NCBI RefSeq assembly: GCF_030272695.1
Contig: NZ_JARFYN010000011.1
Coordinates: forward strand, 1 to 64,000
Source of the DNA: Martinezella calliandrae
GTDB lineage: Bacteria > Pseudomonadota > Alphaproteobacteria > Rhizobiales > Rhizobiaceae
Direction: 5' to 3'
Length of the DNA: 64,000 nt
How positions within the stretch are numbered: the first letter of the stretch is position 1; the number at the start of each line of letters is the position of its first letter. Below are positions 53,064 through 64,000 of this stretch, one piece after another. The notes beneath the pieces were generated by a model. That model had not been told where the DNA came from. It did not search any database and was given only the letters and a program-made list of their open reading frames with translations. The position numbers were made by a program, and so were the translations under genes.

Positions 53064-55292
53064 TCACACTGTCAAAAAATAGACATCCAGTTTCCGGCCG
53101 TGTGCGGCCCTTGCGATTTCGAGACGCGCGCCATCGGTACTCGCCTCGAACCGAACTTCCTGGCCATCGAGACGTGCTGCCACGATGCGATCTGGCTCGA
53201 CATTCGGAAGCGCGACAAACCCGTCGCTGCCCGCCGGAGTGATGGTGCAGGAGAAACGTGCATCACTGACAGTAATCTGCATGAACGATGTTTGCAGGTT
53301 AGTCTTCAGCGATGCGCGGCCGTCCAGGCTCATTTCCAGCAGGCCGTCGGCGATCGAGATCGAAAGCATTCCTGAAGGCGACAGCATCGGACCGACGGAA
53401 AGGTCAGTGCCGGCATTGTGAAGGGTCCAGCCGCTCCACGGATCGAAGTCGATGATCTCGCCGACAGCCATCAGCGGCAGCATGGCGGCCCAGATGTAGA
53501 AGGGATCCGTATCGCCTTGGTCCATCGCTTCGCCCGTCGTGGCGTTGTAGTTCTCCGCTGCGATCCGGTCTTTGCTCCAGGACTCCATGAAGAGTTCATA
53601 GCTCTGCCGCGCAAGCCTACTCGCCTCCGCCGCAAAGCCGTAGCGGCGCAGCCCGAGCCAGACCATGTAGTTGACGTTCGGCCAGATGCGGCCACGCCAG
53701 TAGACATTGTCGGCAAAAGCGGGATCGTCACGCGTGGCGTTAGGCAGGACGTAGTCCCCGCCAAAGGTGGTTTCGTCGCTGAGGTGCTGGAGCAACTTAT
53801 CGGCCTGCTCGGGCGTGGCTGCGCCACATAGCAGGGGATAGAAGCTGGTCGGCGAAAGCGACCGCACAAAGCCGCCGTGGCGCTGCCGGTTGGCGAAGAT
53901 GTCGCGGCTTTCATCCCACAGGTTTTCCGAGATCAGCTTGCGGCAGCGTTCGGCGATGGCCGCGAATTCGCGGGCATCATCCTCCTTGCCGAGAACCTCG
54001 GCCATCTTCGACAGCATTTCGGCATCAAGCGCCGCTGCGCAATTCAGTCCGAGATCGAATGTTGACAGGGTACGCGTGATGGGATCGTAGACGGCCTCGT
54101 CATGGGTGGCCGAATTATCCATGCCTGTTTCGTTGCGCGCGGCAAAATGTGTGCCCTTGTAGAGGCCTTCGCCGACATCCGATGTGCCGCAGGACAGCAG
54201 GCCGAAAGCGTCGGGATCGCGGTGTTCGCGCCACCAACGCTGATTGCGGGCCAGCGCATCGTAGCTTGCCGCCAGAAGCGAACGCTCGCCGGTGCGCTGG
54301 TAAAGCTGCCAGGCAACGAGCGCGCCGTTTGGATGCTGGCTGCGGTCCACCCAGGCATCATTCGAGGTGACGATGCAGGCGATATTGCCCTGGGGGGTGG
54401 CGCTTGCCATCGCCGTTGCCATATTCTCGCGGGCGAGATCAGCGTCGAAGACACCGGCCAGCAGAGCGGCAAACAGCTGGTCGTTGTACCAGACGGCGAA
54501 TTTGCCAAGATTCCAGATGCGCGTCACAGCCGTATAGGGCCGGGAGTTGGTCTCATCCCAGATCGTGTTCCAAGCCACCACGTCCCGGATCGCGTCCAGG
54601 GATCCTTCGTAGGTGCCATTATGGGCGGTGGGAGCGGTGCTTGGGTTGTCAGCCGCAAGGCAGGTCTGTGCCTTGAGAACCGCAAGTTCGGCGCTGTCGG
54701 CCACGGCGGCGGCATAGGCTCCCCGGCGCATCATTTCCAGATTGAAGCGCAGGGCGATCACTGGCGCCTCGTTTTTCCGGCTCGCAGTGTAGAAATAGCC
54801 GTTCGCCTCGAAATCGGCGCGCAGGTCGTCGATCGTGTCATGGCCGGTCACATGCACCGGAGCCTCCGCCGTTGCAACCGCGACGAAGCGCGTGCCGATC
54901 TTGACGAGTGTGACGTTGCGATCAGCTTCATGTGTGACCACTTCTCCGCTGTCTGCCGAAATCGCCACGGTCAGCCAGAAGCGCAGTCCCCACTCGCCAC
55001 CAGCCTTGCCCTCCCAATTTCCGCGAACCGCGAAGGGATCGGACTTCTCGGTTCTGAAGGCGACGGTGGTTCCGTTATGCTCCGTCTCCAGTTCGATCAA
55101 CGATCCGTCGATGGCATGGCGGCCGAGCCGCACCGTGTCGCGACGCGTCTCGATGGCTGACGTCGTCCGGCTGCGCGTGGAATAGAGAACGGGCGTGATG
55201 CGCACACCGAGCGGCAGGAACACCAGTTCTGCCGGTCTGTCGGACCAGCTGTTCCAGGCGCGCATCAAGGGAACGGTAGAATGTTTTAGCAT
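53064..55292 (-). CDS. GH63/trehalase-like (alpha/alpha)6-barrel glycoside hydrolase
   Basis: A 742-residue cytoplasmic glycosidase. The N-terminal beta region (about 1-220) is followed by a six-helical-hairpin barrel: TIWDETNSRPYTAVTRIWNL, WVDRSQHPNGALVAWQLY and GLLSCGTSDVGEGLYKGTHFAARNETGMDNS. YWRGRIWPNVNYMVWLGLRRYG and AENYNATTGEAMDQGD occur near the end. Such strings are typical of GH63/GH37-type and mannosylglycerate-hydrolase-like enzymes. No secretion signal. Only 5 bp separate it from the upstream glycosidase, so they are co-translated. Confidence 0.8.
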   Translation of the reverse strand: MLKHSTVPLMRAWNSWSDRPAELVFLPLGVRITPVLYSTRSRTTSAIETRRDTVRLGRHAIDGSLIELETEHNGTTVAFRTEKSDPFAVRGNWEGKAGGEWGLRFWLTVAISADSGEVVTHEADRNVTLVKIGTRFVAVATAEAPVHVTGHDTIDDLRADFEANGYFYTASRKNEAPVIALRFNLEMMRRGAYAAAVADSAELAVLKAQTCLAADNPSTAPTAHNGTYEGSLDAIRDVVAWNTIWDETNSRPYTAVTRIWNLGKFAVWYNDQLFAALLAGVFDADLARENMATAMASATPQGNIACIVTSNDAWVDRSQHPNGALVAWQLYQRTGERSLLAASYDALARNQRWWREHRDPDAFGLLSCGTSDVGEGLYKGTHFAARNETGMDNSATHDEAVYDPITRTLSTFDLGLNCAAALDAEMLSKMAEVLGKEDDAREFAAIAERCRKLISENLWDESRDIFANRQRHGGFVRSLSPTSFYPLLCGAATPEQADKLLQHLSDETTFGGDYVLPNATRDDPAFADNVYWRGRIWPNVNYMVWLGLRRYGFAAEASRLARQSYELFMESWSKDRIAAENYNATTGEAMDQGDTDPFYIWAAMLPLMAVGEIIDFDPWSGWTLHNAGTDLSVGPMLSPSGMLSISIADGLLEMSLDGRASLKTNLQTSFMQITVSDARFSCTITPAGSDGFVALPNVEPDRIVAARLDGQEVRFEASTDGARLEIARAAHGRKLDVYFLTV

Positions 55293-55297
55293 CGTTC

Positions 55298-58000
55298 TTA
55301 TTCCGGTCTGTTTCGCAGCGGTATGAGGAGGGGGCTGGCTGTCAGCCCGCTCTTGTCCGGGCCGCTGCCGAGATAGGGCGTGTTGTCGTAATAACGGTTT
55401 GCCGCCGTGTTGGCGACGTGAAGCTCGAGTTCATGGCTGCCGGCGGCAAGGTGGCCGAGCCCTAAGCGATAAGGCCGCCAGCCGCGGCGTCCCACTTTGG
55501 TTCCATCGGTATAAGCAGTGACCGCCGTATGAACGGCCGGCAGTTCCAGCATCCAGTCGGCCTCGGTTTCCGTTGTGAAGGAAAGCCGATAGATGCCGGT
55601 GCCGCTGAAGGCCGGAAAGCTTTGCTCTTCCCAGCCGTTGTCAACGGAGATGGGTGCGAAGGCCCGACCTTCACCGGCCGCGAATGTCCAACCTTCCGCC
55701 AAGGCGATGAGCTGGCTTCGGTCAAGCGCCGCTCGGCTCGATAGTATGCTTGTTGTGACTGCCGCCCGTCCGTTCTTACGGAGACGGATGCAGCGAACTT
55801 CGTGCGGTTCCAACTCTACGGTCAGCTTGTGAACGGCTGCGAAGGCTTCGACAGACCCTTGTTCCGCGTCCCATATCGCATAATCGAAGCCATCTCCGAG
55901 CAAGATGTCAAAGCTGATATCTTCTGCGCCATCGTTGAAAACGACCATCCTCCACCAGCCGTCAACATCATGACCGATCCATTGCCACGGCCTTTGGCCC
56001 GAAATCTGCGGACCGTCGGGCGTCAGGGTCGACAGGAGGGAAAACACCATTTCGGCGTTGGGCATCGCTGTGGTGTGCGACGTGACGCCGACCGAGCCGG
56101 AGACTCTCTCGCCCGTGCAAACCGTGGAGACGGTTTCGCCCGAAGACCAGATCCGACCGCCGGCGTTCGTGAAGGCATCGAGCTTCTGAAGCATAGCAGT
56201 CGTTTCCAGCACCGTCACCGAAGGCAGCACCACCGCGTCGAACGCGAGACCGGATGCAAGCAGACGTCTATTTTCTATAGCCGCGTTTGCGATATCCGCC
56301 TCGCTCACGAACATGAAATCGCAGCCCTGCGCCAACAGTTGCTCGCACCAGGCGCCGATATGGGTGGCATGGCCGTGGCGAGGCCCTTCGGCAAAGGCGG
56401 TGTAGAGAGGATAGAGAATTGCAACCGGCGCTCGCGGCTTTGCAGCCTCTATGAAGGCGGAAACGCGTGCGATCTCTTCGGCGAAAAGATCATGATAGGG
56501 CCACCACGGCTCGAAGTTGATGCCAGGCGCGAAGTCGAAGCGCGGATTGGTGAAGGGCGTCGGGTCGTTGTCGAGCCCATCGGTCTGGTAGACGCCGTGC
56601 CAGAGGAACTGCCGTGCGCCAAGGCAGGCAAGCCGGATCGCCTGGGCGCGCGATGCCTCCAGCGTCACCTCCCATTGGCCGGCAGCGCGCACTTCGGTGC
56701 GTTCGGCGCTGAAATAGGTTTCGACGACGCAGCGGCTGCGTCCGTTCGAGCGGGCGACGGAATCACCCATCTTGGGAGCGAGCTGCGGAACGAGATTGTT
56801 CGCATCCACCGCCGTCTCATGCCTGATAGAATCGATACCGAAGAAATCCACCGCAGGCGCAACACGCGGATCGATGCTTGTGAAGCCGCCATTGGGTGCC
56901 CATGAGCTGACATGAGCGAGGATCTCATGCCCCGTGAGGACGATCTCTTTTCCTTCCGCCCAGCCCCTGAGCCTGCCGAAGAATGCCTCGTTCATCAAGG
57001 TGGAATAGGCTGCGTGAAACAACGCACGCAGTCGCAAGGTTTCCGGTCCAACGTTGCGCACTACCGCGAGAAGGGCGACGGCGAACGGCACACCCGTCTT
57101 GGACAGGACACAGTCTTTCAGCGCAGGCGCAAACAGCAGGCTGTTGCCGAGATTTCCCGCCATCTGGTCCCAGCGATAGAAGCCGGGGGCCGGCTGATCG
57201 TAGAATACAGATCCAACGGGATCGGGCACGCGCTTGCCAAGGGCTGTGACGATGGGTTCGAGGCCAACGTCGATGAAACGCTGGGCTGCCTCCGGCAGCA
57301 GGTAGTTGATGATCCGTGATGTCGCGGAGCGCGCGCTTATGAAGACTGTCAGCGTCCAGCCGAATGCAACCGCGCCATCATAGGAATAGCTGCAGGACGC
57401 ACGATCGGAACCTGCGATGCTGACCTGCGATGTCACGTCGACGATCTGATCATATGCCGCAATTGGGCCGGAGGAATGCAGCACTGCTGCCTCGACAGTC
57501 CATTCGCACCATTCGATGCGCCCGCCTTCATATTGCCAGGCAATGATGTCGGCGCCCATCTTCAGTGTGAATGCCGGATGGATTCTGCTTATCGTGCCCT
57601 GCGTATCTGCCGAAGACGACCAAAACAGGTGACGCTCGCGCAGTTCGTCACGCCCTTCCACGGTCCTGCCACCGGCATGGCCGCTGATCCAGTTATAGTC
57701 GTCATAAATGCCAAGCTTGAGCCCGAGTTGGGCCGCGATGTCGGCGGCCAGGCTGTAGGCTAACAGATAGTGCGGTGACAGGTACTGCTCGCGCGGCAGG
57801 GCGAGCCGCGCCTGGATCAGGATGGTGCCGATGCCCTTCGTCTGGAAATCGGCAAGCTGTGTCCGGCAGGTCGCCTCATCGGGAATGCTATGCCAGAACC
57901 AGTAGGCTGAAGGACGAAATGCGGCAGTCGGGCGCTCAAAGAGGGCTCGACTTTCCAAATCCGCAATGGCCGCATCCGCAATGGCCGCTGTTTCAGGCAA
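55298..58000 (-). CDS. Large glycoside hydrolase, GH106 alpha-L-rhamnosidase-like
   Basis: A roughly 900-residue glycosidase. I place the start at TTG 58000 because GAGGA (58012-58008) precedes it by seven bases; the only in-frame ATG lies inside nicB. The N-terminal barrel shows FRPSAYWFWHSIPDEATCRTQL and LGLKLGIYDDYNWISGHAGG. A later glutamine-amidotransferase-like region contains FDAVVLPSVTVLET. A C-terminal galactose-binding-like domain has TGIYRLSFTTETEADWMLEL. This layout matches GH106 and relatives. It has no signal peptide and follows nicB by 10 bp. Confidence 0.72.
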   Translation of the reverse strand: MPETAAIADAAIADLESRALFERPTAAFRPSAYWFWHSIPDEATCRTQLADFQTKGIGTILIQARLALPREQYLSPHYLLAYSLAADIAAQLGLKLGIYDDYNWISGHAGGRTVEGRDELRERHLFWSSSADTQGTISRIHPAFTLKMGADIIAWQYEGGRIEWCEWTVEAAVLHSSGPIAAYDQIVDVTSQVSIAGSDRASCSYSYDGAVAFGWTLTVFISARSATSRIINYLLPEAAQRFIDVGLEPIVTALGKRVPDPVGSVFYDQPAPGFYRWDQMAGNLGNSLLFAPALKDCVLSKTGVPFAVALLAVVRNVGPETLRLRALFHAAYSTLMNEAFFGRLRGWAEGKEIVLTGHEILAHVSSWAPNGGFTSIDPRVAPAVDFFGIDSIRHETAVDANNLVPQLAPKMGDSVARSNGRSRCVVETYFSAERTEVRAAGQWEVTLEASRAQAIRLACLGARQFLWHGVYQTDGLDNDPTPFTNPRFDFAPGINFEPWWPYHDLFAEEIARVSAFIEAAKPRAPVAILYPLYTAFAEGPRHGHATHIGAWCEQLLAQGCDFMFVSEADIANAAIENRRLLASGLAFDAVVLPSVTVLETTAMLQKLDAFTNAGGRIWSSGETVSTVCTGERVSGSVGVTSHTTAMPNAEMVFSLLSTLTPDGPQISGQRPWQWIGHDVDGWWRMVVFNDGAEDISFDILLGDGFDYAIWDAEQGSVEAFAAVHKLTVELEPHEVRCIRLRKNGRAAVTTSILSSRAALDRSQLIALAEGWTFAAGEGRAFAPISVDNGWEEQSFPAFSGTGIYRLSFTTETEADWMLELPAVHTAVTAYTDGTKVGRRGWRPYRLGLGHLAAGSHELELHVANTAANRYYDNTPYLGSGPDKSGLTASPLLIPLRNRPE

Positions 58001-58010
58001 TGTGTGTTCC

Positions 58011-61000
58011 TCAATGTGCGGTGGCGGCAACGCGTTGCAATGCCGCTGATGTGTCGCTCCAGGCCGGCTTGTCCGGCGCAAAACGGGCGCGCAGGTAATT
58101 GGTGAGATCCTTCAGTTGCGTCTCGTTCAGCGTATCGCGGAATGCCGGCATGGACATGACTTCCGGCGCTTCGCGGCCAGTGGTTTTCGCGAGGATAGCC
58201 GGGGCCTCGACACCGCCGAGGATCGCCTGGATGAGATTGGCTGGCGTATCAGCGTGCAGATTGCTGTTCAGCGCCAGCGACGAGAGGACCGTGTTGCCGG
58301 TATGGCAGGTGGCGCAGGCGCCATTGAAGATGCGCTCGCCTTTGGGCGAAACCAGTCCCGCTTTGACCTTTGCCGCCTCGCTGGCTGCAATCGCTGCTTG
58401 GCTCTGGGCCACGGCCTTCGAAGGGTCGCTGTCCCTATCGAGGCTGGCCAGATAATTTGCCATCGCGCGGATGTCCGAGTCCGGCAATGGCTGCATGACC
58501 TCCACCACATGGGCCATCGGACCGGCAGCGCTGCCGTGGTCGCGGGAATGACCCGTGCGCAGGTAGTCGTAGAAGGCATCCTCCGTCCAGCCAACCGGAC
58601 CCTTGGCCATGGCGTTGAGCGCAGGCGCCTCCCAGCCATCGGCAAAGCCGCCCGAGAGATGGGCGCTTCCGGTCTTTTCAGCACCCAGCGCATTACGTTC
58701 GGTGTGGCAGGCGGAACAATGGCCGAGCGTCTCGACGAGATAGGCGCCCCTGTTCCAGGTGACATCGCGCGTCTGGTCGTAGGTCATGGGCGCGTACTTC
58801 AGGAATAGCGCATTCCACCCTGCCATCATCATGCGGATGCTGTAGGGAAACTTCAGTTTTGTCTTTGGCGCCTTTCCCGCCACTGCCGTCTGCGTCATCA
58901 TGTAGGCGTAGAGCGCCTGCAGGTCGGCATCCTCAGCGCCTGCGAAGGATGTGTAGGGATGGGCCGGATAGAGATGGTAGCCATCGCGGCTGACACCCTC
59001 GCGCATGGCCCGCTCGAAGGCGGTATAGGACCAGGCGCCGATGCCGGCTTTCACGTCCGGCGTGATGTTGGTGGCATAGACCGTGCCGAATGCCGTGTCG
59101 AAGCGTCGGCCGCCGGCGAAGGGCGTACCGTCGTTGCCGACATGGCAGACATTGCAGGCGCCCGCCGCTGCGGCCAGGCGGCCGCGCTCGATCGTCGCTG
59201 TGCTGTAGACATTCACGTCCGGTCGCTCGATCGTGGCGATCGCCGACCGCCATGGCGATGCCATCGTCACAAGTCCGGAGATCGCCGCGGCGGCTCCAGC
59301 TACGGATAAGCCGATATTCCACCACCGCTTCCTTTTCGCGGGCGGTGCCGGAGGCGGCGTGGACGTATCGCCCTTCAGCGCCGTCAGCACCATTTCCGGC
59401 GTCAGCGGTAGTTCGCGGAAGCGTATGCCGGTGGCATCATAGACCGCGTTGGCGATGGCCGATGCGCTCGGGACGGAAGCGGATTCACCGACGCCAAGCG
59501 GCGGCTCGTCCTGTCTTGGAACCATCAGCACGTCGATATCGGGCAATTCGGGGAAGGTGATCAGCGGATAGCCGCCCCATTCCTTCGAGGTGACGGCGGT
59601 GGAGGAAAACTCGACGCGCTCCTTCAGCACCCGGCTGGTGGACTGGATGACGTTGCCGTGGATCTGATGCCGCACGCCGTCGGGATTGATCATCATCCCG
59701 GAATCCTGTGCGCAGGTCACCTTCGTTACGGCGATCTCGCCGGTCTTGGTGTTGACGGCGACATCGGCCACCCAGGCCGCCCAGGCGGCAGCCTTACCCG
59801 GAAATGGCCCGTGGATATAGGCGGCATAGGCGAAGCCGCGGCCGTAAAGCAGGTCGCCTTCGCCGCCGAGCGTGCCCCATTTTGTGTGGGGCACCCAGTT
59901 CGCCCGCTCTGCCAGGGCGTGCACGAGGTCCACGGCACGGGGATCTTGAAGGTATCGCAGCCGGTATTCGATCGGATCGACGCCGGCCGCGGCCGCAAGT
60001 TCATCAATATAGCATTCATGCGCGAAGGTGTTCGGCATGGCGGAAACGCCGCGGAACCACGAGGCCCGGGCAATCGGCGGCATGTCGTGGACGGTGACCC
60101 GGAGATTGCCATAGGCATAGGGTGGGATCGCCGTGCGGTCACCCATCTGCACTACGTCGGACACCGGCGGGACCTTGCCGGTCAGGATCAGCGATAATGT
60201 CGGCGCAAGATTGGACGGATAGCGCGTCTCGAAATCATAGGCCGAAGGACCGCCCTCAAGATCGAGGCCGCCGCGCACGTCGATGATCTGGGCAGCGCCC
60301 TTTGGCTCCCAGACATGCTCCTGCTCGCGCGTGAGCTGCACGCGCACTGGCGCACGCACGGCGCGGGACAGAAGCGCTGCATCGGCAGTCACATCGTCGG
60401 CGCAGTTGCGGCCATAGCAGCCGGCGGCTTCCAGGCGCTCCACGAGGATCATGTCCTCGGGCATGTCGAGGAGGAGTGCCAGATCGCGACGCATGGGGAA
60501 GGGGTTTTGCGTGCCCGACCAGACGGTCAGCCCGGTCTCGCTGTAATCGGCCACGGCGCAGGACGGCCCGATCGAGCCATGCATCTGATAGGGCCAGATA
60601 TAGGTGCGGTTCATGGGTTCTGCGCTGCCGGCGAGCGCCATCTCGACATTGCCGCGATCGATCAGCTTGCGCGGCGTGGAGGGATTAGCACGCAGCGCCA
60701 TCTCCGGCGCGTTCAGATCCGGCTGCTGCGGAGGTTCCCGCCACAAGACCTTCAGCGTCTTCGCAGCCTCGATGGCGATCTCCTCGCGCGTTGCGACGAC
60801 GCCGACGAAATCACCGATGGCGACAACGCCGACAACACCATCGATATGGGCAATCGAGCCTTCGTCGATGGATATGAGGCTGTTGCCGACATGTTCGCCG
60901 TGATCAAAGCCGGCATAGAGCGGCCGGATGACCCGGCCATGCAGCATGCCGGGCACGCGCACGTCATGCACATACGTCCATTGACCGGTTGCCTTGGCCG

Positions 61001-61559
61001 GGATGTCCACGCGCGGTCGCGAGGAGCCGACGATGCGGTAGGCAGACGCGGGCTTAAGCTCCGCACTGGCGTCGATCGATAGCCGCACATGCTCCCCCGC
61101 AACGAGTTCGCCGAAGGTGAAGCTCCAGTTCGCTCCGTTGCCGGCGCGGATGACGCCGTCTTCAAGGACAAGGTGCTCGACCGCGGTGCCCTTCAGGGCA
61201 GCAGCCTTCGCCATGAGGTGATGACGCGCCGTTGCCGCGGCCTGCCGAAGCGGCACGGCGGTGATCTGGATCGTCTCGCTGGCGATGGTGGCGCCCTGGT
61301 TGGGGGCCGCGGAAGTCGCGCCCAGCACCATTTCCACATGCTCGAAGGGAACATGCAGTTCCTCGGCGACAATCTGCGCCAGCGATGTACGGATGCCGGT
61401 TCCAAGATCGACATGCCCATTGAATGCCTTGATGCGACCGACACTATCGATGGCGATGTAGATCTCGGCTGCATCGCCCAGGGCTGCATCGGAGAGGATG
61501 AGCAGGATGTCTGATGTGGCGAGATAGGTAGCCTTCGGCGTTTCGCGGTGGATGCTCAT
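58011..61559 (-). CDS. nicB: NicB, large subunit of nicotinate dehydrogenase (Mo and cytochrome c domains)
   Basis: An 1182-residue subunit. Residues about 1-720 are the molybdenum-cofactor domain of the xanthine dehydrogenase family, single-chain type. DSGMMINPDGVRHQIHGNVIQS and the late GVGESASVPSASAIANAVYDATG carry the active-site region with Glu. A membrane segment (NIGLSVAGAAAAISGLVTM) follows. Three haem c motifs then occur: CNVCH, CSACH and CATCH. Length and domain order match NicB of Pseudomonas putida KT2440, which hydroxylates nicotinate at C6 and passes electrons through cytochromes. It overlaps nicA by 4 bp. Confidence 0.9.
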   Translation of the reverse strand: MSIHRETPKATYLATSDILLILSDAALGDAAEIYIAIDSVGRIKAFNGHVDLGTGIRTSLAQIVAEELHVPFEHVEMVLGATSAAPNQGATIASETIQITAVPLRQAAATARHHLMAKAAALKGTAVEHLVLEDGVIRAGNGANWSFTFGELVAGEHVRLSIDASAELKPASAYRIVGSSRPRVDIPAKATGQWTYVHDVRVPGMLHGRVIRPLYAGFDHGEHVGNSLISIDEGSIAHIDGVVGVVAIGDFVGVVATREEIAIEAAKTLKVLWREPPQQPDLNAPEMALRANPSTPRKLIDRGNVEMALAGSAEPMNRTYIWPYQMHGSIGPSCAVADYSETGLTVWSGTQNPFPMRRDLALLLDMPEDMILVERLEAAGCYGRNCADDVTADAALLSRAVRAPVRVQLTREQEHVWEPKGAAQIIDVRGGLDLEGGPSAYDFETRYPSNLAPTLSLILTGKVPPVSDVVQMGDRTAIPPYAYGNLRVTVHDMPPIARASWFRGVSAMPNTFAHECYIDELAAAAGVDPIEYRLRYLQDPRAVDLVHALAERANWVPHTKWGTLGGEGDLLYGRGFAYAAYIHGPFPGKAAAWAAWVADVAVNTKTGEIAVTKVTCAQDSGMMINPDGVRHQIHGNVIQSTSRVLKERVEFSSTAVTSKEWGGYPLITFPELPDIDVLMVPRQDEPPLGVGESASVPSASAIANAVYDATGIRFRELPLTPEMVLTALKGDTSTPPPAPPAKRKRWWNIGLSVAGAAAAISGLVTMASPWRSAIATIERPDVNVYSTATIERGRLAAAAGACNVCHVGNDGTPFAGGRRFDTAFGTVYATNITPDVKAGIGAWSYTAFERAMREGVSRDGYHLYPAHPYTSFAGAEDADLQALYAYMMTQTAVAGKAPKTKLKFPYSIRMMMAGWNALFLKYAPMTYDQTRDVTWNRGAYLVETLGHCSACHTERNALGAEKTGSAHLSGGFADGWEAPALNAMAKGPVGWTEDAFYDYLRTGHSRDHGSAAGPMAHVVEVMQPLPDSDIRAMANYLASLDRDSDPSKAVAQSQAAIAASEAAKVKAGLVSPKGERIFNGACATCHTGNTVLSSLALNSNLHADTPANLIQAILGGVEAPAILAKTTGREAPEVMSMPAFRDTLNETQLKDLTNYLRARFAPDKPAWSDTSAALQRVAATAH

Positions 61560-62080
61560 GGCGAAACCTCGATCCTGTCTTCCGTTCCCGAGCCGGCGGG
61601 CTTTTCAGCCTTCGCATAGGCGACGGCGCGGCGTGCTGCGGCAAGTATTTCCATATGCGTGCCACAGCGGCAGAGATGATGCCGGAGCGTCGCGCGAATA
61701 TCGCTCTCGTCGGGCTCCGCCTTCGCTTCCAGCAGGCCAACGATGGCAATGATCATGCCGTTCAGGCAGTAGCCACATTGCGCTGCGGCCTCTTCGATGA
61801 AGGCGCGCTGGACGATATGCAGATGGCCGGGCTTTCCCAGCCCTTCAAGCGTCGTGACCTTGCGGTCGCCGATCGCCTTCAGCGGCACGGTGCACGAGCG
61901 CACAGGCCGGCCGTCGACGAGGACCGCGCAGGCTCCGCATTCGCCGAGGCCGCACCCGTATTTGGGTCCGTTGAGGCAGAGATCGTTCCTGAGGATGTAA
62001 AGGAGCGGCGTTGCGCCGCCGGCTTCGATGTCGCTGACAGTGCCGTTGACGTTCAGGCTGAATGAGGCGGCCTCTTTCAA
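61556..62080 (-). CDS. nicA: NicA, [2Fe-2S] subunit of nicotinate dehydrogenase
   Basis: A 174-residue iron-sulfur subunit. The plant-ferredoxin cluster cysteines are in GPKYGCGLGECGACAVLV plus the later SC. The second cluster is in AAAQCGYCLNGMI and HHLCRCGTHMEI. It transfers electrons from the Mo site to the cytochrome domain of NicB. It is first in a minus-strand run: nicA, nicB, then two glycosidases. The 355-bp gap to nicC holds a shared divergent control region. Confidence 0.92.
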   Translation of the reverse strand: MKEAASFSLNVNGTVSDIEAGGATPLLYILRNDLCLNGPKYGCGLGECGACAVLVDGRPVRSCTVPLKAIGDRKVTTLEGLGKPGHLHIVQRAFIEEAAAQCGYCLNGMIIAIVGLLEAKAEPDESDIRATLRHHLCRCGTHMEILAAARRAVAYAKAEKPAGSGTEDRIEVSP

Positions 62081-62226
62081 AACCCCGGCTCCACTGCGCG
62101 GTCAACGGCCAAAGTGAGGCCACCGATACTCAAATACGCCATTATGCTGAAGGCTTCTTCCTGATGCCTGCAATTCATAATGACGCGATTGCAGATCACG
62201 TCACGCATTTGCTGTTCCTTGCTCAT

Positions 62227-62373
62227 TTATAAAGCGTATGCACTTTATATGACCGTTTCTCCATGCGTATGCATGTGCCGGCAACAGCGACGATAATCAT
62301 ATTTCGCGGAAAAGCCAGAAGGAATTTTTGCAAAAGTGCAGTTGCTGTACTTGCTATTTACAGCGTATGCGCT
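62227..62373. promoter_or_regulatory. nicA/nicC divergent control region with three GCGTATGC operators
   Basis: GCGTATGC occurs three times: 62233-62240, 62264-62271 and 62363-62370. Each lies in a wider dyad. Site 1 has arms TATAAAG (62227-62233) and CTTTATA (62242-62248); site 2 is CATGC-GTAT-GCATG; site 3 is AGCG-TATG-CGCT. These are good candidates for a MarR-type (NicR-like) repressor. Sites 1 and 2 are nearer nicA and site 3 is 63 bp before the nicC start. Confidence 0.6.
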
Positions 62374-62417
62374 ACAAATTTGTCATGCTTCCAATTCCAG
62401 TTTACGCGTCCAGGTGA

Positions 62418-64000
<1,583 letters not shown>

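Overview
The window looks like part of a large alphaproteobacterial (Rhizobium/Agrobacterium-type) repABC plasmid. The evidence is a complete repABC replicon with two RepB-type centromere sites, a traI-trb mating-pair operon transcribed divergently from repA, a traM/traR quorum-sensing pair, GC-rich coding with tightly overlapping operons, and accessory catabolic blocks on both sides. This assignment rests on protein families and gene order, not on a database match.

Layout. (1) 1-12232, + strand: a binding-protein-dependent polyol/triose-type ABC transporter followed by an unusually full dihydroxyacetone-kinase locus: a DhaK-DhaL fusion, a second DhaL, DhaM, a private HPr and Enzyme I, an uncharacterised helical protein, and a second DhaK. 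This reads as import of a short keto-sugar or polyol and phosphorylation by a dedicated PEP relay. (2) 12715-17220: a class III adenylate cyclase with a Cys4 N-terminal domain, and a dimethylglycine/sarcosine-dehydrogenase-like flavoprotein with a GcvT half. (3) 17471-32746: a partly decayed Ti-type conjugation system. An oriT-like remnant and a tra promoter element precede a traA gene that has lost almost all of its interior. Intact traF, traB and traH follow, then parD with a broken parE, a Cro/CI-type regulator, traM, traR, and a trbBCDEJLFGHI operon without trbK, headed by traI. traC, traD and traG are not present here. (4) 33206-37039: repA, repB, an antisense ctRNA, repC and two parS palindromes. 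(5) 37610-45339: a patchy region with a cold-shock gene, a Pr6Pr-type membrane protein, a tyrosine recombinase, a PIN-toxin/Phd-type antitoxin pair, two unknown membrane proteins, a multidomain periplasmic ClpP-like protein and a gene-poor stretch with tRNA-like fragments. (6) 45340-64000: a catabolic island. It holds a GH3 beta-glucosidase, a MarR regulator, a spermidine/putrescine-type ABC transporter with an isochorismatase-family hydrolase, two glycosidases, and a nicotinate pathway (nicA and nicB divergent from nicC and nicD; nicD runs off the window).

The most notable points are: a self-contained DHA phosphorelay locus; two glycosidase genes packed directly behind nicAB in what looks like one transcript; a pair of nearly identical, non-canonical tra promoter elements at the two places a TraR-type regulator should act; and clear decay of the DNA-processing half of the conjugation system while the quorum-sensing and mating-pair half stays intact.
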